Source: CAZNLS01 sp964573895
Lineage (GTDB): Bacteria > Acidobacteriota > Aminicenantia > UBA2199
DNA length: 12,693 nucleotides
Assembly (NCBI GenBank): GCA_964573895.1
Contig: CAZNLS010000069.1
Span: 1-12,693, forward strand
Reading direction: 5' to 3'
Shown here: positions 1 to 6,704 of the stretch, piece after piece
Numbering within the stretch: the first letter of the stretch is position 1
Layout of the letters: the number at the start of each line of letters is the position of its first letter
Program-made: the position numbers and the translations under genes
The notes under the pieces: generated by a model
Seen by the model: the letters and a program-made list of their open reading frames with translations, nothing else
What the model was told of the DNA's origin: nothing
The model's database searches: none

Positions 1-389
1 TTGTGATCGGGGCCGGCACCTCCCAAATTGCAGATAGTTTTTTTCCCTGGTGGAGCATTTTGTAAAAATTTGCCAGCCTCTCTTTTCCACCGATCCATCC
101 CTCCCCATCCCCCTGACCACCAGGAGCCGGGCTGTAATCCGATAGTATATTCACCATTGGATTTCACCGGCCAGAGATATCCCAAGTACAAGTGAGTTAA
201 TTTATTCCACGGTACTTTTTCTGCTGAAACCTGATTCCACTGGTACATTGGATGATATGCTATCACCCACTTCCCTATTTCAGATTTCTTTTCATTATCA
301 GATTTATGAATTATACAACCGATCATTATCAGAAAAGAAATCAAAATTGAAATAAAGAATACTTTAAGCGAATTCAAATATATTTTCAT
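1..389 (-). CDS. GH18-like (chitinase-type) glycosidase lipoprotein, N-terminal fragment
   Basis: Partial gene, cut by the left edge; about 129 N-terminal residues are present. The start is the ATG read from 389, preceded on that strand by a G-run (395-399) that can serve as a weak ribosome binding site. Residues 10-24 are a hydrophobic signal segment ending MIGC, so Cys25 is the probable lipidation site (Met at -3 is slightly atypical). The mature part starts with KWVIAYHPMYQWN (40-52), the first beta strand typical of GH18 TIM barrels, followed by KLTHLYLGYLWP (63-74), and ends in CNLGGAGPD (120-128), which resembles the SxGG strand of GH18. The catalytic DxxDxDxE motif would lie outside the window, so activity cannot be judged. 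If the assignment holds, it hydrolyses chitin-like or other GlcNAc polymers at the cell envelope, or is an inactive GH18 lectin-like protein. It is divergent from the gene at 756. Confidence 0.6.
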   Translation of the reverse strand, partial: MKIYLNSLKVFFISILISFLIMIGCIIHKSDNEKKSEIGKWVIAYHPMYQWNQVSAEKVPWNKLTHLYLGYLWPVKSNGEYTIGLQPGSWWSGGWGGMDRWKREAGKFLQNAPPGKKTICNLGGAGPDH

Positions 390-425
390 GTTTTCCCCCA
401 TTTCCCATCACTTAAATAGAAGACC

Positions 426-449
426 TTTTTAAATCCTTTGATTTAAAAA
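426..449. repeat. Perfect 10-bp inverted repeat with 4-base loop
   Basis: TTTTTAAATC (426-435), loop CTTT, then GATTTAAAAA (440-449). It lies about 37-60 bases upstream of the GH18-like start codon, inside its likely leader. There is no T-run after it on either strand, so it does not look like an ordinary intrinsic terminator. It could be an operator or an RNA stem; AT content makes the stem weak and chance possible. Confidence 0.5.
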
Positions 450-496
450 TTCATAGATCATCATTATTAATTTTTTTTCTCTTAAATTCAAGAGTA

Positions 497-524
497 ATTA
501 TATAAATTTAAATTCATTTCTTAA
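497..524 (-). promoter_or_regulatory. Candidate promoter for the GH18-like gene
   Basis: On the - strand TTAAGA (519-524) is followed after 16 bases by a perfect TATAAT (497-502). The -35 is poor and the region is AT-rich, so this is tentative. It would give a leader of roughly 95-100 bases containing the 426-449 hairpin. Confidence 0.3.
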
Positions 525-573
525 GAGTATAAGTCTCATTCAATTGAATCTGAAACTATACAGGAATTAATAT

Positions 574-597
574 CAGGAGTCATGGCAGGACTCCCTG
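574..597. repeat. Imperfect hairpin
   Basis: GGAGTC (576-581), a 7-base loop, then GACTCC (589-594). The stem extends by CA/TG pairs if one C is bulged. It stands out as a GC-richer element in an AT-rich spacer. It has no following T-run, so it is not a clear terminator. Confidence 0.4.
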
Positions 598-706
598 AAA
601 CAGTGCAATTATTCAAAATGAAAAAATGACCTGCTCCTGTTTTCACCAGCTCAGGAATTATTTCTCAATTGCAAATTGCAGAAAATTCTAAATATTTACC
701 GAATTT

Positions 707-735
707 TTGTGATATAACAGTTCTTTATCTATATA
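707..735 (+). promoter_or_regulatory. Weak candidate promoter for the 756 lipoprotein
   Basis: TTGTGA (707-712), a 17-base spacer and TATATA (730-735). It would start transcription only about 14 bases before the ATG, just upstream of the ribosome binding site AAAAGGAG (743-750). The alternating AT run makes the -10 easy to find by chance. Confidence 0.25.
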
Positions 736-755
736 TATATGTAAAAGGAGAAAAG

Positions 756-1406
756 ATGCATATAAGAAAATCAGTTTATATTATACTGGTATTATTTTTT
801 GCATTAATTTTTTTGTTTTCATGTACAATCGTAAAAGATGGTAACGGCGGAGGAGATAGTACAACCCAATATACTCTCACGGTGTCAGTCGGAAACGGTG
901 TTACCGGTTCTCCGGTAAGCGGAACATTCAATTATAACAGCGGGACAACGATTAATTATAACTATTCCCTGGTTGATAGTTCCTATTCAAACCTCCAGGT
1001 GACTCTGAACGGAACTCCTGTTGCCGCAGCAGGCTCAATAGTAATGAACGGAAATTACAGTCTTAATGCATCTTCAGATGTCACAACTGCAAGTTATGAC
1101 ATCAGAGGTGTCTGGATCGGAACAGCTACAGACTCGAACGGTGATCCCGATCCCTTCAAAATAACTTTCAGCGGAACAGAACTGACAGGTACAACCTCAG
1201 GCTACGTGGATGATGCGACTAAAGTAGTAACAGGTACGTATTCCGTTTCAGGCAGCTCTTCAACTTTCAGCTTATGGTATGGTTCAGTAAGAAATTTTCA
1301 GTTTACAGGTACATTCAACGGATCGAACAATATAAGCGGCGACTGGATCTGGACAGATGGAAACGGGAAAAAATGGTATGGGAATTTTTCAATTGACCGG
1401 CAATAG
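756..1406 (+). CDS. Putative lipoprotein with InlB-like repeat and lipocalin-like beta domain
   Basis: 216 residues. The reading frame is open back to 669, but the ATG at 756 is chosen because AAAAGGAG (743-750) sits correctly before it and the protein then begins with a proper signal sequence. Residues 7-22 are hydrophobic and end LFSC, giving lipidation at Cys23. A Gly/Asp/Ser-rich linker follows. Residues about 37-105 (YTLTVSVGNGVTGSPVSG onward) resemble the divergent InlB B-repeat type of surface domain. Residues about 113-216 are a beta-meander with alternating GVW, FSGTELTGT, GTYSVSG and GTFNGSNNISGDW segments, like small lipocalin-type barrels. Function is unknown; a surface or periplasmic binding role is a guess. 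The second half resembles the next gene, at 1696. No terminator is evident downstream. Confidence 0.7.
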   Translation: MHIRKSVYIILVLFFALIFLFSCTIVKDGNGGGDSTTQYTLTVSVGNGVTGSPVSGTFNYNSGTTINYNYSLVDSSYSNLQVTLNGTPVAAAGSIVMNGNYSLNASSDVTTASYDIRGVWIGTATDSNGDPDPFKITFSGTELTGTTSGYVDDATKVVTGTYSVSGSSSTFSLWYGSVRNFQFTGTFNGSNNISGDWIWTDGNGKKWYGNFSIDRQ

Positions 1407-1695
1407 ATAAAATATTAAACTAATTATTCATAACTTCTCAATAAAAGCCTGGACACCTCTATTTAGTAATAAAATTATCAGGTTAATAAATAATTTATTA
1501 AGATTGCTTTCCCGGAATTATGGAATTAAATGATCTATAATCGTATCATTTTTGCTACATTTTTCTAAGATTCAGCCGGAATTAAACTTGCTTACTCTTT
1601 TTCAGATCATCATTTATTATTGATTGGATCTAATTTGACATTATTGATTAAAAGAATTTCTTAGAAGTATTAAAATGGGGAAAGGAGGAATAAAT
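1407..1695. other. AT-rich intergenic spacer with direct repeats
   Basis: 289 bases with no supported gene. ATTATTGATT occurs twice exactly 24 bases apart (1616-1625 and 1640-1649), flanking a TTGACA (1635-1640). TTGATT (1644-1649) with an 18-base spacer and TATTAA (1668-1673) is a possible promoter for the gene at 1696. No convincing hairpin terminator for the upstream gene is visible. Confidence 0.5.
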
Positions 1696-2064
1696 ATGAG
1701 AGCTGTTTCAGTAATCGCTTTATTTGTACTTTTTATTATTTCAGGATTTTTTACAACCGGTTGTTTAACTGCATGGAATGTCACTGGAAACTGGAATATA
1801 AGCATGCAGTGGGACAATTCAAAAAGAAGTGCCACTTTTAATGCAGAATTTACCGGTAATAAAGAGAAGGGAACATTTACGACTGATATCAATTTTTCGG
1901 GAAGCTATACCGTTACCGGGTACAGCACAATGACATTTATATTGAATTCGGAAAAGCACGTTGTTACTTACTACGCCATAAAACAGGATATAAACGATGC
2001 AAAAGGAACATTTTTCAACGAGATAGGAGAAACGGGCACTTTCACAATGTCTAAGACAGGTTGA
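1696..2064 (+). CDS. Small putative lipoprotein with lipocalin-like beta domain
   Basis: 122 residues. An in-frame ATG exists at 1675, but the ATG at 1696 is preceded by a near-perfect AAAGGAGG (1681-1688) and begins the signal sequence directly, so it is the likely start. The hydrophobic segment (residues 4-19) leads to FFTTGC, with Cys23 the candidate lipidation site; Thr at -3 is unusual, so cleavage by ordinary signal peptidase I cannot be excluded. The mature part opens with VTGNWNISMQWD and continues as repeated short beta strands (FNAEFTG, KGTFTTD, GSYTVTG, GTFTMSK), the spacing seen in small lipocalin-like proteins. The GxW start, FTG/GTF strands and GSYTVTG resemble residues 113-180 of the preceding lipoprotein, suggesting divergent paralogues. 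Function unknown. Confidence 0.65.
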   Translation: MRAVSVIALFVLFIISGFFTTGCLTAWNVTGNWNISMQWDNSKRSATFNAEFTGNKEKGTFTTDINFSGSYTVTGYSTMTFILNSEKHVVTYYAIKQDINDAKGTFFNEIGETGTFTMSKTG

Positions 2065-2119
2065 ATATATTATTAGGAAGTGTTAAATTAATGCTGATAT
2101 TAAAAGAAATGATCTGAAA

Positions 2120-2695
2120 ATGAGAAGAATTTCGATAATTATTTTTTTATTAAGTTATTTTGCAATATTATTCCCATCATCTTCCGAAGCGTTAAACTAT
2201 TCAAACATAAAAATTGACAAACAGAAATCAAAGATAACAGCGAATGTAAAAGTTGCATTTTTCCATAAATTCATAACAGTTTTGAAAGATTATACTTATG
2301 ACTTCAAATATTCAGTCTCAGAGAGAAAGATCATAAAAGCTGATTTCTCATTTGATCTGACAGACCTGAAAACAGGAATAAATGCAAGAGATAGAAAAAT
2401 GTTAAGGTGGCTTCAAAACGAAAAATTTCCCCGAGCAGAATTCAAATTAATGAACTCAGAAATAAAAAAAGAAAAATATCATGTGAAAGGACTTTTTCAA
2501 CTGCATGGGATCAGAAAAGAAATAATAATTATTTCATCAATAACAACAAAAGGAAAACAGATCAAAATTGACGGTGAAACAGAATTTTTATATACGGATT
2601 ATGATCTTTCAATTATCAGGATGCTTCTCCTCAAAGTAAAACCTAAATTAAAAATTAAATTCCATTTTGAAGGAGCATATAGAAGTGACATTTAG
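2120..2695 (+). CDS. YceI-like secreted protein
   Basis: 191 residues, the usual length for YceI proteins. Residues 1-24 form a signal peptide (basic MRR, hydrophobic core, SSSEA before the probable cleavage), so it should be periplasmic or secreted. The fold signature is visible: NYSNIKIDKQKSKITANVKV at the start of the mature protein, a central DLTDLKTGINARDRKML (79-95), FPRAEF (103-108) corresponding to the YPTATF-like strand, and GLFQLHGIRKEI (124-135) matching the family's G-L-LHG-KE strand pair. YceI members are lipocalin-like barrels that bind amphiphilic or isoprenoid-type ligands; the substrate here is unknown. The ribosome binding site is weak. The 55-base gap from the previous lipoprotein allows cotranscription. 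Divergence from typical YceI is noticeable, particularly the poorly conserved N-terminal half. Confidence 0.7.
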   Translation: MRRISIIIFLLSYFAILFPSSSEALNYSNIKIDKQKSKITANVKVAFFHKFITVLKDYTYDFKYSVSERKIIKADFSFDLTDLKTGINARDRKMLRWLQNEKFPRAEFKLMNSEIKKEKYHVKGLFQLHGIRKEIIIISSITTKGKQIKIDGETEFLYTDYDLSIIRMLLLKVKPKLKIKFHFEGAYRSDI

Positions 2696-2704
2696 TGTTT
2701 TTTC

Positions 2705-2717
2705 CCTATATTATAGG
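2705..2717. repeat. 13-base palindrome, possible operator
   Basis: CCTATA, a central T, then TATAGG: six perfect pairs around one base. With no loop it cannot form a stable RNA hairpin, so a protein-binding site is the more natural reading. It lies ten bases past the YceI-like stop codon and seven bases before a TTGACA. Confidence 0.3.
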
Positions 2718-2909
2718 TTAGTCTTGACATAAAACAGACTTTTGATTCAATATCAAAAATTTTATTCAATGAGAATCTGGTCCCTCTGGATTTAGCGACT
2801 GGATCAGTCAAATTTGTTACATAATTATTAGTATTTAAATTGTAAAATTTAATAAATTCATCAAAGCAGTTTAAACCTGATTTATTAAGATAAAGTTTTT
2901 CCAATTTAC

Positions 2910-2938
2910 TTGAATAAATGTTAAAAAATTATTATACT
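2910..2938 (+). promoter_or_regulatory. Sigma-70-like promoter of the central operon
   Basis: TTGAAT (2910-2915), 17-base spacer, TATACT (2933-2938). This is the best promoter match in the window and sits just ahead of the six-gene run. Transcription would start near 2945, giving a leader of about 37 bases. A strong AAGGAGAG (2948-2955) lies right after the start site but 26 bases before the ATG at 2982. Confidence 0.55.
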
Positions 2939-2981
2939 TCCTTTTTTAAGGAGAGAATTTAAAAATTAGCCGACAATAAAT

Positions 2982-3719
2982 ATGAAATACCTGATATTCA
3001 GTGATATACACAGCAACCTTGAAGCCTTCAAAAAACTGATGGAGCATAAAGCATTCAAAGAGGCAGACAAATATATTTTTCTCGGCGATCTGGTTGGATA
3101 TGGTGCAGACCCCAACGACACCTTATCCCTCTTTCATTCAATAGATAATCTCTCATATATCAGGGGAAATCATGATAAAGTGATTGCAGATATCGAATCA
3201 TCTTCACTTTTCAACCCGGTAGCCGCCTTCTCAGCCGAATGGAGTAAAGTCCAGCTTTCGGAAGAAAATAAAAAGTTTTTAAAAAGTTTTCCAAAAGGAC
3301 CGATGGTGATTGACCACTTTATAACGATTTGTCACGGATCCACATTCGACGAGGATTATTACGTCTTTTCCATATTTGAAGCGGTAGAATCATTCAAGTT
3401 TATGAAAACTTCAATTGGATTTTTCGGCCACACTCATTTCCCGGTAATCTATCTTCAAAGAAACAACAAAATAAATGTAATACCCCTCAATAAGACAAAA
3501 AAAATCAAACTCGATCCGAACACCCGCTATCTGGTAAACCCCGGTTCAATAGGCCAGCCACGTGATAAAAATCCGGAATCATGCTTCATCCTGTTTGATT
3601 CGGGAAAAAAAGAGATCAGGTTTCACAGGTTCGAATATAATGTTAAGAAAACCCAAAAAAAAATCAGAAATGCAGGACTGCCTGAGCTGCTTGCAAGCAG
3701 GCTTGAATCGGGAGTTTGA
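2982..3719 (+). CDS. YfcE/MJ0936-type metallophosphoesterase
   Basis: 245 residues, normal for this calcineurin-like phosphoesterase group (Metallophos_2). All metal-ligand motifs are present: SDIHSN (D8, H10), GDLVGYG (D36), RGNHD (N63, H64), CHGS (H118) and GHTH (H150, H152), followed by the subgroup signature NPGSIGQPRD (186-195). No signal peptide, so it is cytoplasmic. Related enzymes hydrolyse phosphodiesters or small phosphorylated molecules using Mn2+ or similar metals; the natural substrate cannot be read from sequence. The ATG at 2982 is used because an in-frame TAG lies 15 bases upstream, although the only good Shine-Dalgarno (2948-2955) is unusually far away. A nine-A run (3655-3663) lies near the 3' end. 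First gene of the probable operon; 21 bases before the next. Confidence 0.88.
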   Translation: MKYLIFSDIHSNLEAFKKLMEHKAFKEADKYIFLGDLVGYGADPNDTLSLFHSIDNLSYIRGNHDKVIADIESSSLFNPVAAFSAEWSKVQLSEENKKFLKSFPKGPMVIDHFITICHGSTFDEDYYVFSIFEAVESFKFMKTSIGFFGHTHFPVIYLQRNNKINVIPLNKTKKIKLDPNTRYLVNPGSIGQPRDKNPESCFILFDSGKKEIRFHRFEYNVKKTQKKIRNAGLPELLASRLESGV

Positions 3720-3740
3720 CATTTCACAGGGAGATTTGTT

Positions 3741-4691
3741 ATGAGTGATCAAAAAAAAATTGACCAGATTTTTGAGAATGCCAAATCAAATATAATTAAT
3801 AATCTAAATAAAGTAAAAGAATATGTTTCCGGCAGGACCGGATCTGGTGGTTCTATTGAAAAAGTTTACACACCAATAATGAAAATAGCTTCTTCAAACG
3901 ACCAGATCAGTATCATCAAAGAGATGCTTGAGGGAATATCAGGATTTTGCGCAAGAACTGCAATTTTCCTGATCAAAGAAGACAAACTTAAAGGCTGGGG
4001 AGGAGCAGGTTTTACAAATAATAATTCTGATATCAGCGACAGGGAAGTAAAAAAGATATTTTTCTCATTGACAGCTGATACAGTTTTTAGGAATGTTCTG
4101 AAATCAAAGAAAATTTTCGAAGGTTCCCCTGATCAACACAAGGATAACCACCTGATCTTCAATCGATTTGGACATGATGTCCCGCTTCAAATTCTTGTAT
4201 TACCTTTTTTTGTAAAAGGGAAGCCTCAAGCTGTTCTATATTCTGATTCATATGAGAATGAAGGACCGTTCAGACATGAAATAGAAATGATATCATTGTT
4301 TGGGGAGATGAGTCTTGATCTTCTGCCATTGAGACAAAAAATTAATGCACGGGTCAAAACCCAGGAGTATGATGATGATAGTGAAAATGAGCCGATCCTC
4401 CTGACAGAAGAGACTAATCGGGAACAAAAAAAAGAATCAAAAAAACTTTCAAACGCAGAAAGGCTTGCAAAGGTTATTGTCAATGATATTATCCTCTACA
4501 ATAAAAAGCAGGTTGAGGATGCAAGGGCTGAAAAAAAACTCTACAAAATACTGGGTGATACAATTGAACAATCAAAAGAGATTTTCCTTAATAAATTTGA
4601 TGACCTCACTCCATTTGAAACTCAATTATTAGAGACTCTGGCAGCCGGTAACAGAGACGCTTTAAATGGCTATAAATTTGAAAAGATCTAA
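3741..4691 (+). CDS. GAF-like domain protein with conserved helical C-terminus, function unknown
   Basis: 316 residues, cytoplasmic (no signal or membrane segment). The ATG has AGGGAG (3728-3733) at good spacing. Residues about 41-197 read as a GAF-type sensory domain: helix IKEMLEGISGFC, strand ARTAIFLIKEDKLKGWGG, a middle variable part, then LQILVLPFFVKGKPQAVLYS. An acidic/charged linker (about 205-235) follows. Residues about 238-300 form a charged helical region beginning AERLAKVIVNDIILYN and QVEDARAEKKLY. I recall this pattern (RLA-LLV--I-LYN--KV-EGR----LY) at the C-terminus of GAF, FHA or regulator proteins of Acidobacteriota-like bacteria, but its role is not known to me. The gene overlaps the next by 26 bases, so the two are likely translationally coupled. 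A nine-A run covers codons 4-7. A sensory or scaffold role is inference. Confidence 0.7.
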   Translation: MSDQKKIDQIFENAKSNIINNLNKVKEYVSGRTGSGGSIEKVYTPIMKIASSNDQISIIKEMLEGISGFCARTAIFLIKEDKLKGWGGAGFTNNNSDISDREVKKIFFSLTADTVFRNVLKSKKIFEGSPDQHKDNHLIFNRFGHDVPLQILVLPFFVKGKPQAVLYSDSYENEGPFRHEIEMISLFGEMSLDLLPLRQKINARVKTQEYDDDSENEPILLTEETNREQKKESKKLSNAERLAKVIVNDIILYNKKQVEDARAEKKLYKILGDTIEQSKEIFLNKFDDLTPFETQLLETLAAGNRDALNGYKFEKI

Positions 4692-6675
4692 ACCAGCCAC
4701 ACGTTTTAAAACTTTCCTGCATCTCGGCCTGATCACTCTTTTTTCAGTAATTTCAGCAATAATGATTATTCGGATTTTCGAGCCGGGAATCAAAAATTCA
4801 AAAACAGATAAAGGGATCCGTTCACTTATTGAACGCTACAGTCTGTTTTCCGAAATAATTAAAACAAAAAAAATAGATACAGATGAAGAAAAACAGTTGG
4901 AAAATGCAGATAATGAAAAATTTTTATCTTCCCTTATCACTCTAAAAAATGTATCTGAGCTTATCAAAAATCGTCAATATAACAAGGCTTTGAATTCTCT
5001 TAAAAAATCCAACTATGATGAAAAGTGGATCGAAAAGCTAAAGAATTCAATTCTGATGAAAATCCAGTTTTCTCTCAGGGATTACAGGGGCTTATTGAGA
5101 ACAGCGGAAGATAATGAAAATCTTCTACCTGTTGACATAAGGGTTCTTATAGCACTTTTAAAACTAAAAGAGAGAGAAAGAAGCAGGGGAATTCTAAAAA
5201 GAATTATTGCAGCAAAAAGCCCTTCATATGTTATCAGCAGAATATCAAACCGGGAATTAAGATCACTCTACAATATCGCAGGAAGGAAATACTATGACTC
5301 AATTATGAAAAGGTTAGCAATTTCAGGCAGTATTACACAATTCAGAAGAATGAGCCGTTATTCGATTTCAGCTAATCTGAAAAACTATTTAATGGCTGAA
5401 ATAAATTACCGGAGAAAAAATTATTCAACTGCCAGAAAATATCTTTCGAGACTCCCGGACAATTCCTATTTCAATGGGAAAAACAAGCTATTGCTAAAAA
5501 TGGATGTCAGAGAGGGGAGAATGGATAAAATAGATATGTATCTTGAGCTGATAAAGAATGACAAAAATATATTTAAAATAACACTTCTCGATATTGCAAC
5601 AATACTTAAGATCAACGGAGAATTTGATCTTTCGGAAAAATATTATTCTGCTTTCACTTCATCAATTTCAGAAAATAAATATAGCAAGGGATACTGGAGA
5701 GCATTGTGGAGAATGGGATGGCTTAAGATGAAATCGGGTGAAAAAAGCGGGGCTGTTGAGCTGTTTACTACAGGATCATACTCCCCTATAGATTCCTACA
5801 GGATTGCAAATCTCTTCTGGAAGGAGAAGCTGAATGGTTTTAAGACCGGATTAATTGCTGAATTTCCATTTACTTACTACTACTCCAGATTTCCCGGCAG
5901 AAAAACAATGCTTCGAAACCGGGAATTGAAAAATTTTAAATCTCTCTTAAACAGACCGGCTGGAAATGAAATATTAAAAATAGTTTCCAAAATAAAAAAA
6001 ATACTCCGTCGGGGCCTTGAAGTATATGCCCTGAATTATATTAACTGGACAAAAAAAAATTTAAAATTAGATGTGGCTGACCTTAATACACTAAAAATTA
6101 TCGAATCACTCATTTATCTCAGAAAGAAAAATTTTTACATGGCTTTTTCAACTTTTATAAAAAACTTTCCTCAATATAAAATGATAATTCTTCCGAGATT
6201 TTTGAAATCCATATATTCACCGAGAAAATATTTTAAAACAATAAAAAAATATGCAAAAAAAAATGGCGTCGACAAAAATATAGTCCTCGCCTTGATAAAA
6301 AGAGAGAGTTTTTTTAATGAAGGGGCAGTATCATCAGCAAGAGCAATGGGTCTTATGCAGCTGATATCAAAAACAGCAAAAAGAATTGCAAAAAAACTAA
6401 AAATAAGATTTAGAAGAAGATATCTGTTCAACCCGGAATTCAATATCAGGTTAGGAACATTCCATATCAGGGAACTGCTTGATAAATACAGTGGAAAGAT
6501 GTATCTTGCACTTGCAGCATATAACGCCGGCACTCACCGGGTAGATAAGTGGATAAATGACTACAGGGGATTCCCCGAAGAAGAGTTTATCGAAATGATC
6601 CCATTTACAGAGACCCGTAATTATGTGAAAAATGTCATGAGAAATTACTTTTTCTACAAATACTATTATAATTGA
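4666..6675 (+). CDS. Membrane-anchored SLT-family lytic transglycosylase
   Basis: 669 residues. It has a short basic N-terminus, one membrane segment (about 17-36) without a clear cleavage site, a long Lys/Arg-rich helical region with TPR-like repeats (about 90-500) like the superhelical ring of Slt70, and a C-terminal SLT domain (about 523-669). Catalytic motifs are intact: VLALIKRESFF with the acid Glu547, SSARAMGLMQL, ALAAYNAG, and IPFTETRNYVKNV. Such enzymes cleave the MurNAc-GlcNAc bond of peptidoglycan in the periplasm, giving 1,6-anhydro ends. The start lies inside the GAF gene (26-base overlap) and has only a weak ribosome binding site, implying coupling. Two nine-A runs (6051-6059, 6255-6263) occur within it. 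The stop is 29 bases before ddl. Confidence 0.85.
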   Translation: MAINLKRSKPATRFKTFLHLGLITLFSVISAIMIIRIFEPGIKNSKTDKGIRSLIERYSLFSEIIKTKKIDTDEEKQLENADNEKFLSSLITLKNVSELIKNRQYNKALNSLKKSNYDEKWIEKLKNSILMKIQFSLRDYRGLLRTAEDNENLLPVDIRVLIALLKLKERERSRGILKRIIAAKSPSYVISRISNRELRSLYNIAGRKYYDSIMKRLAISGSITQFRRMSRYSISANLKNYLMAEINYRRKNYSTARKYLSRLPDNSYFNGKNKLLLKMDVREGRMDKIDMYLELIKNDKNIFKITLLDIATILKINGEFDLSEKYYSAFTSSISENKYSKGYWRALWRMGWLKMKSGEKSGAVELFTTGSYSPIDSYRIANLFWKEKLNGFKTGLIAEFPFTYYYSRFPGRKTMLRNRELKNFKSLLNRPAGNEILKIVSKIKKILRRGLEVYALNYINWTKKNLKLDVADLNTLKIIESLIYLRKKNFYMAFSTFIKNFPQYKMIILPRFLKSIYSPRKYFKTIKKYAKKNGVDKNIVLALIKRESFFNEGAVSSARAMGLMQLISKTAKRIAKKLKIRFRRRYLFNPEFNIRLGTFHIRELLDKYSGKMYLALAAYNAGTHRVDKWINDYRGFPEEEFIEMIPFTETRNYVKNVMRNYFFYKYYYN

Positions 6676-6704
6676 TATTAAATAATATAAGAGAAGAGAT
6701 AACA

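Larger units (their letters stand above)
390..755. other. Divergent intergenic region with two hairpins and short repeats
   Basis: 366 bases without a supported gene between the - strand GH18-like gene and the + strand lipoprotein. It is very AT-rich. It holds a perfect 10-bp inverted repeat at 426-449, an imperfect hairpin at 574-597, a direct repeat of TTAAATTCA (482-490 and 508-516) each followed by AAGAGTA (490-496 and 523-529), and a repeated CAGGAATTA (561-569 and 652-660). Candidate promoters for both flanking genes are listed separately. No open reading frame of convincing composition is seen. Confidence 0.6.
2696..2981. other. Intergenic region upstream of the central operon
   Basis: 286 bases. 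It contains an odd-centred perfect palindrome CCTATA-T-TATAGG (2705-2717), a consensus TTGACA (2724-2729) without a good -10, a small hairpin GACTG/CAGTC (2797-2809) and the operon promoter at 2910-2938. A 70-codon - strand frame (2692-2904) starts at TTG without a ribosome binding site and is not called as a gene. Confidence 0.5.

Noticed and set aside
669..755. Upstream extension of the first lipoprotein
   Set aside because: It would begin at a TTG without a ribosome binding site and bury the signal sequence; the ATG at 756 has AAAAGGAG and starts the signal peptide.
1675..1695. Upstream ATG for the second lipoprotein
   Set aside because: The extra seven codons are the Shine-Dalgarno region itself read as protein.
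2724..2752. Promoter from the consensus TTGACA at 2724
   Set aside because: No acceptable -10 at 16-19 bases; the bases there are TCAATA or similar.
6672..6704. TTG start for ddl overlapping the SLT stop
   Set aside because: The added 11 residues precede the canonical Ddl N-terminus, and the ATG at 6705 has a plausible ribosome binding site.
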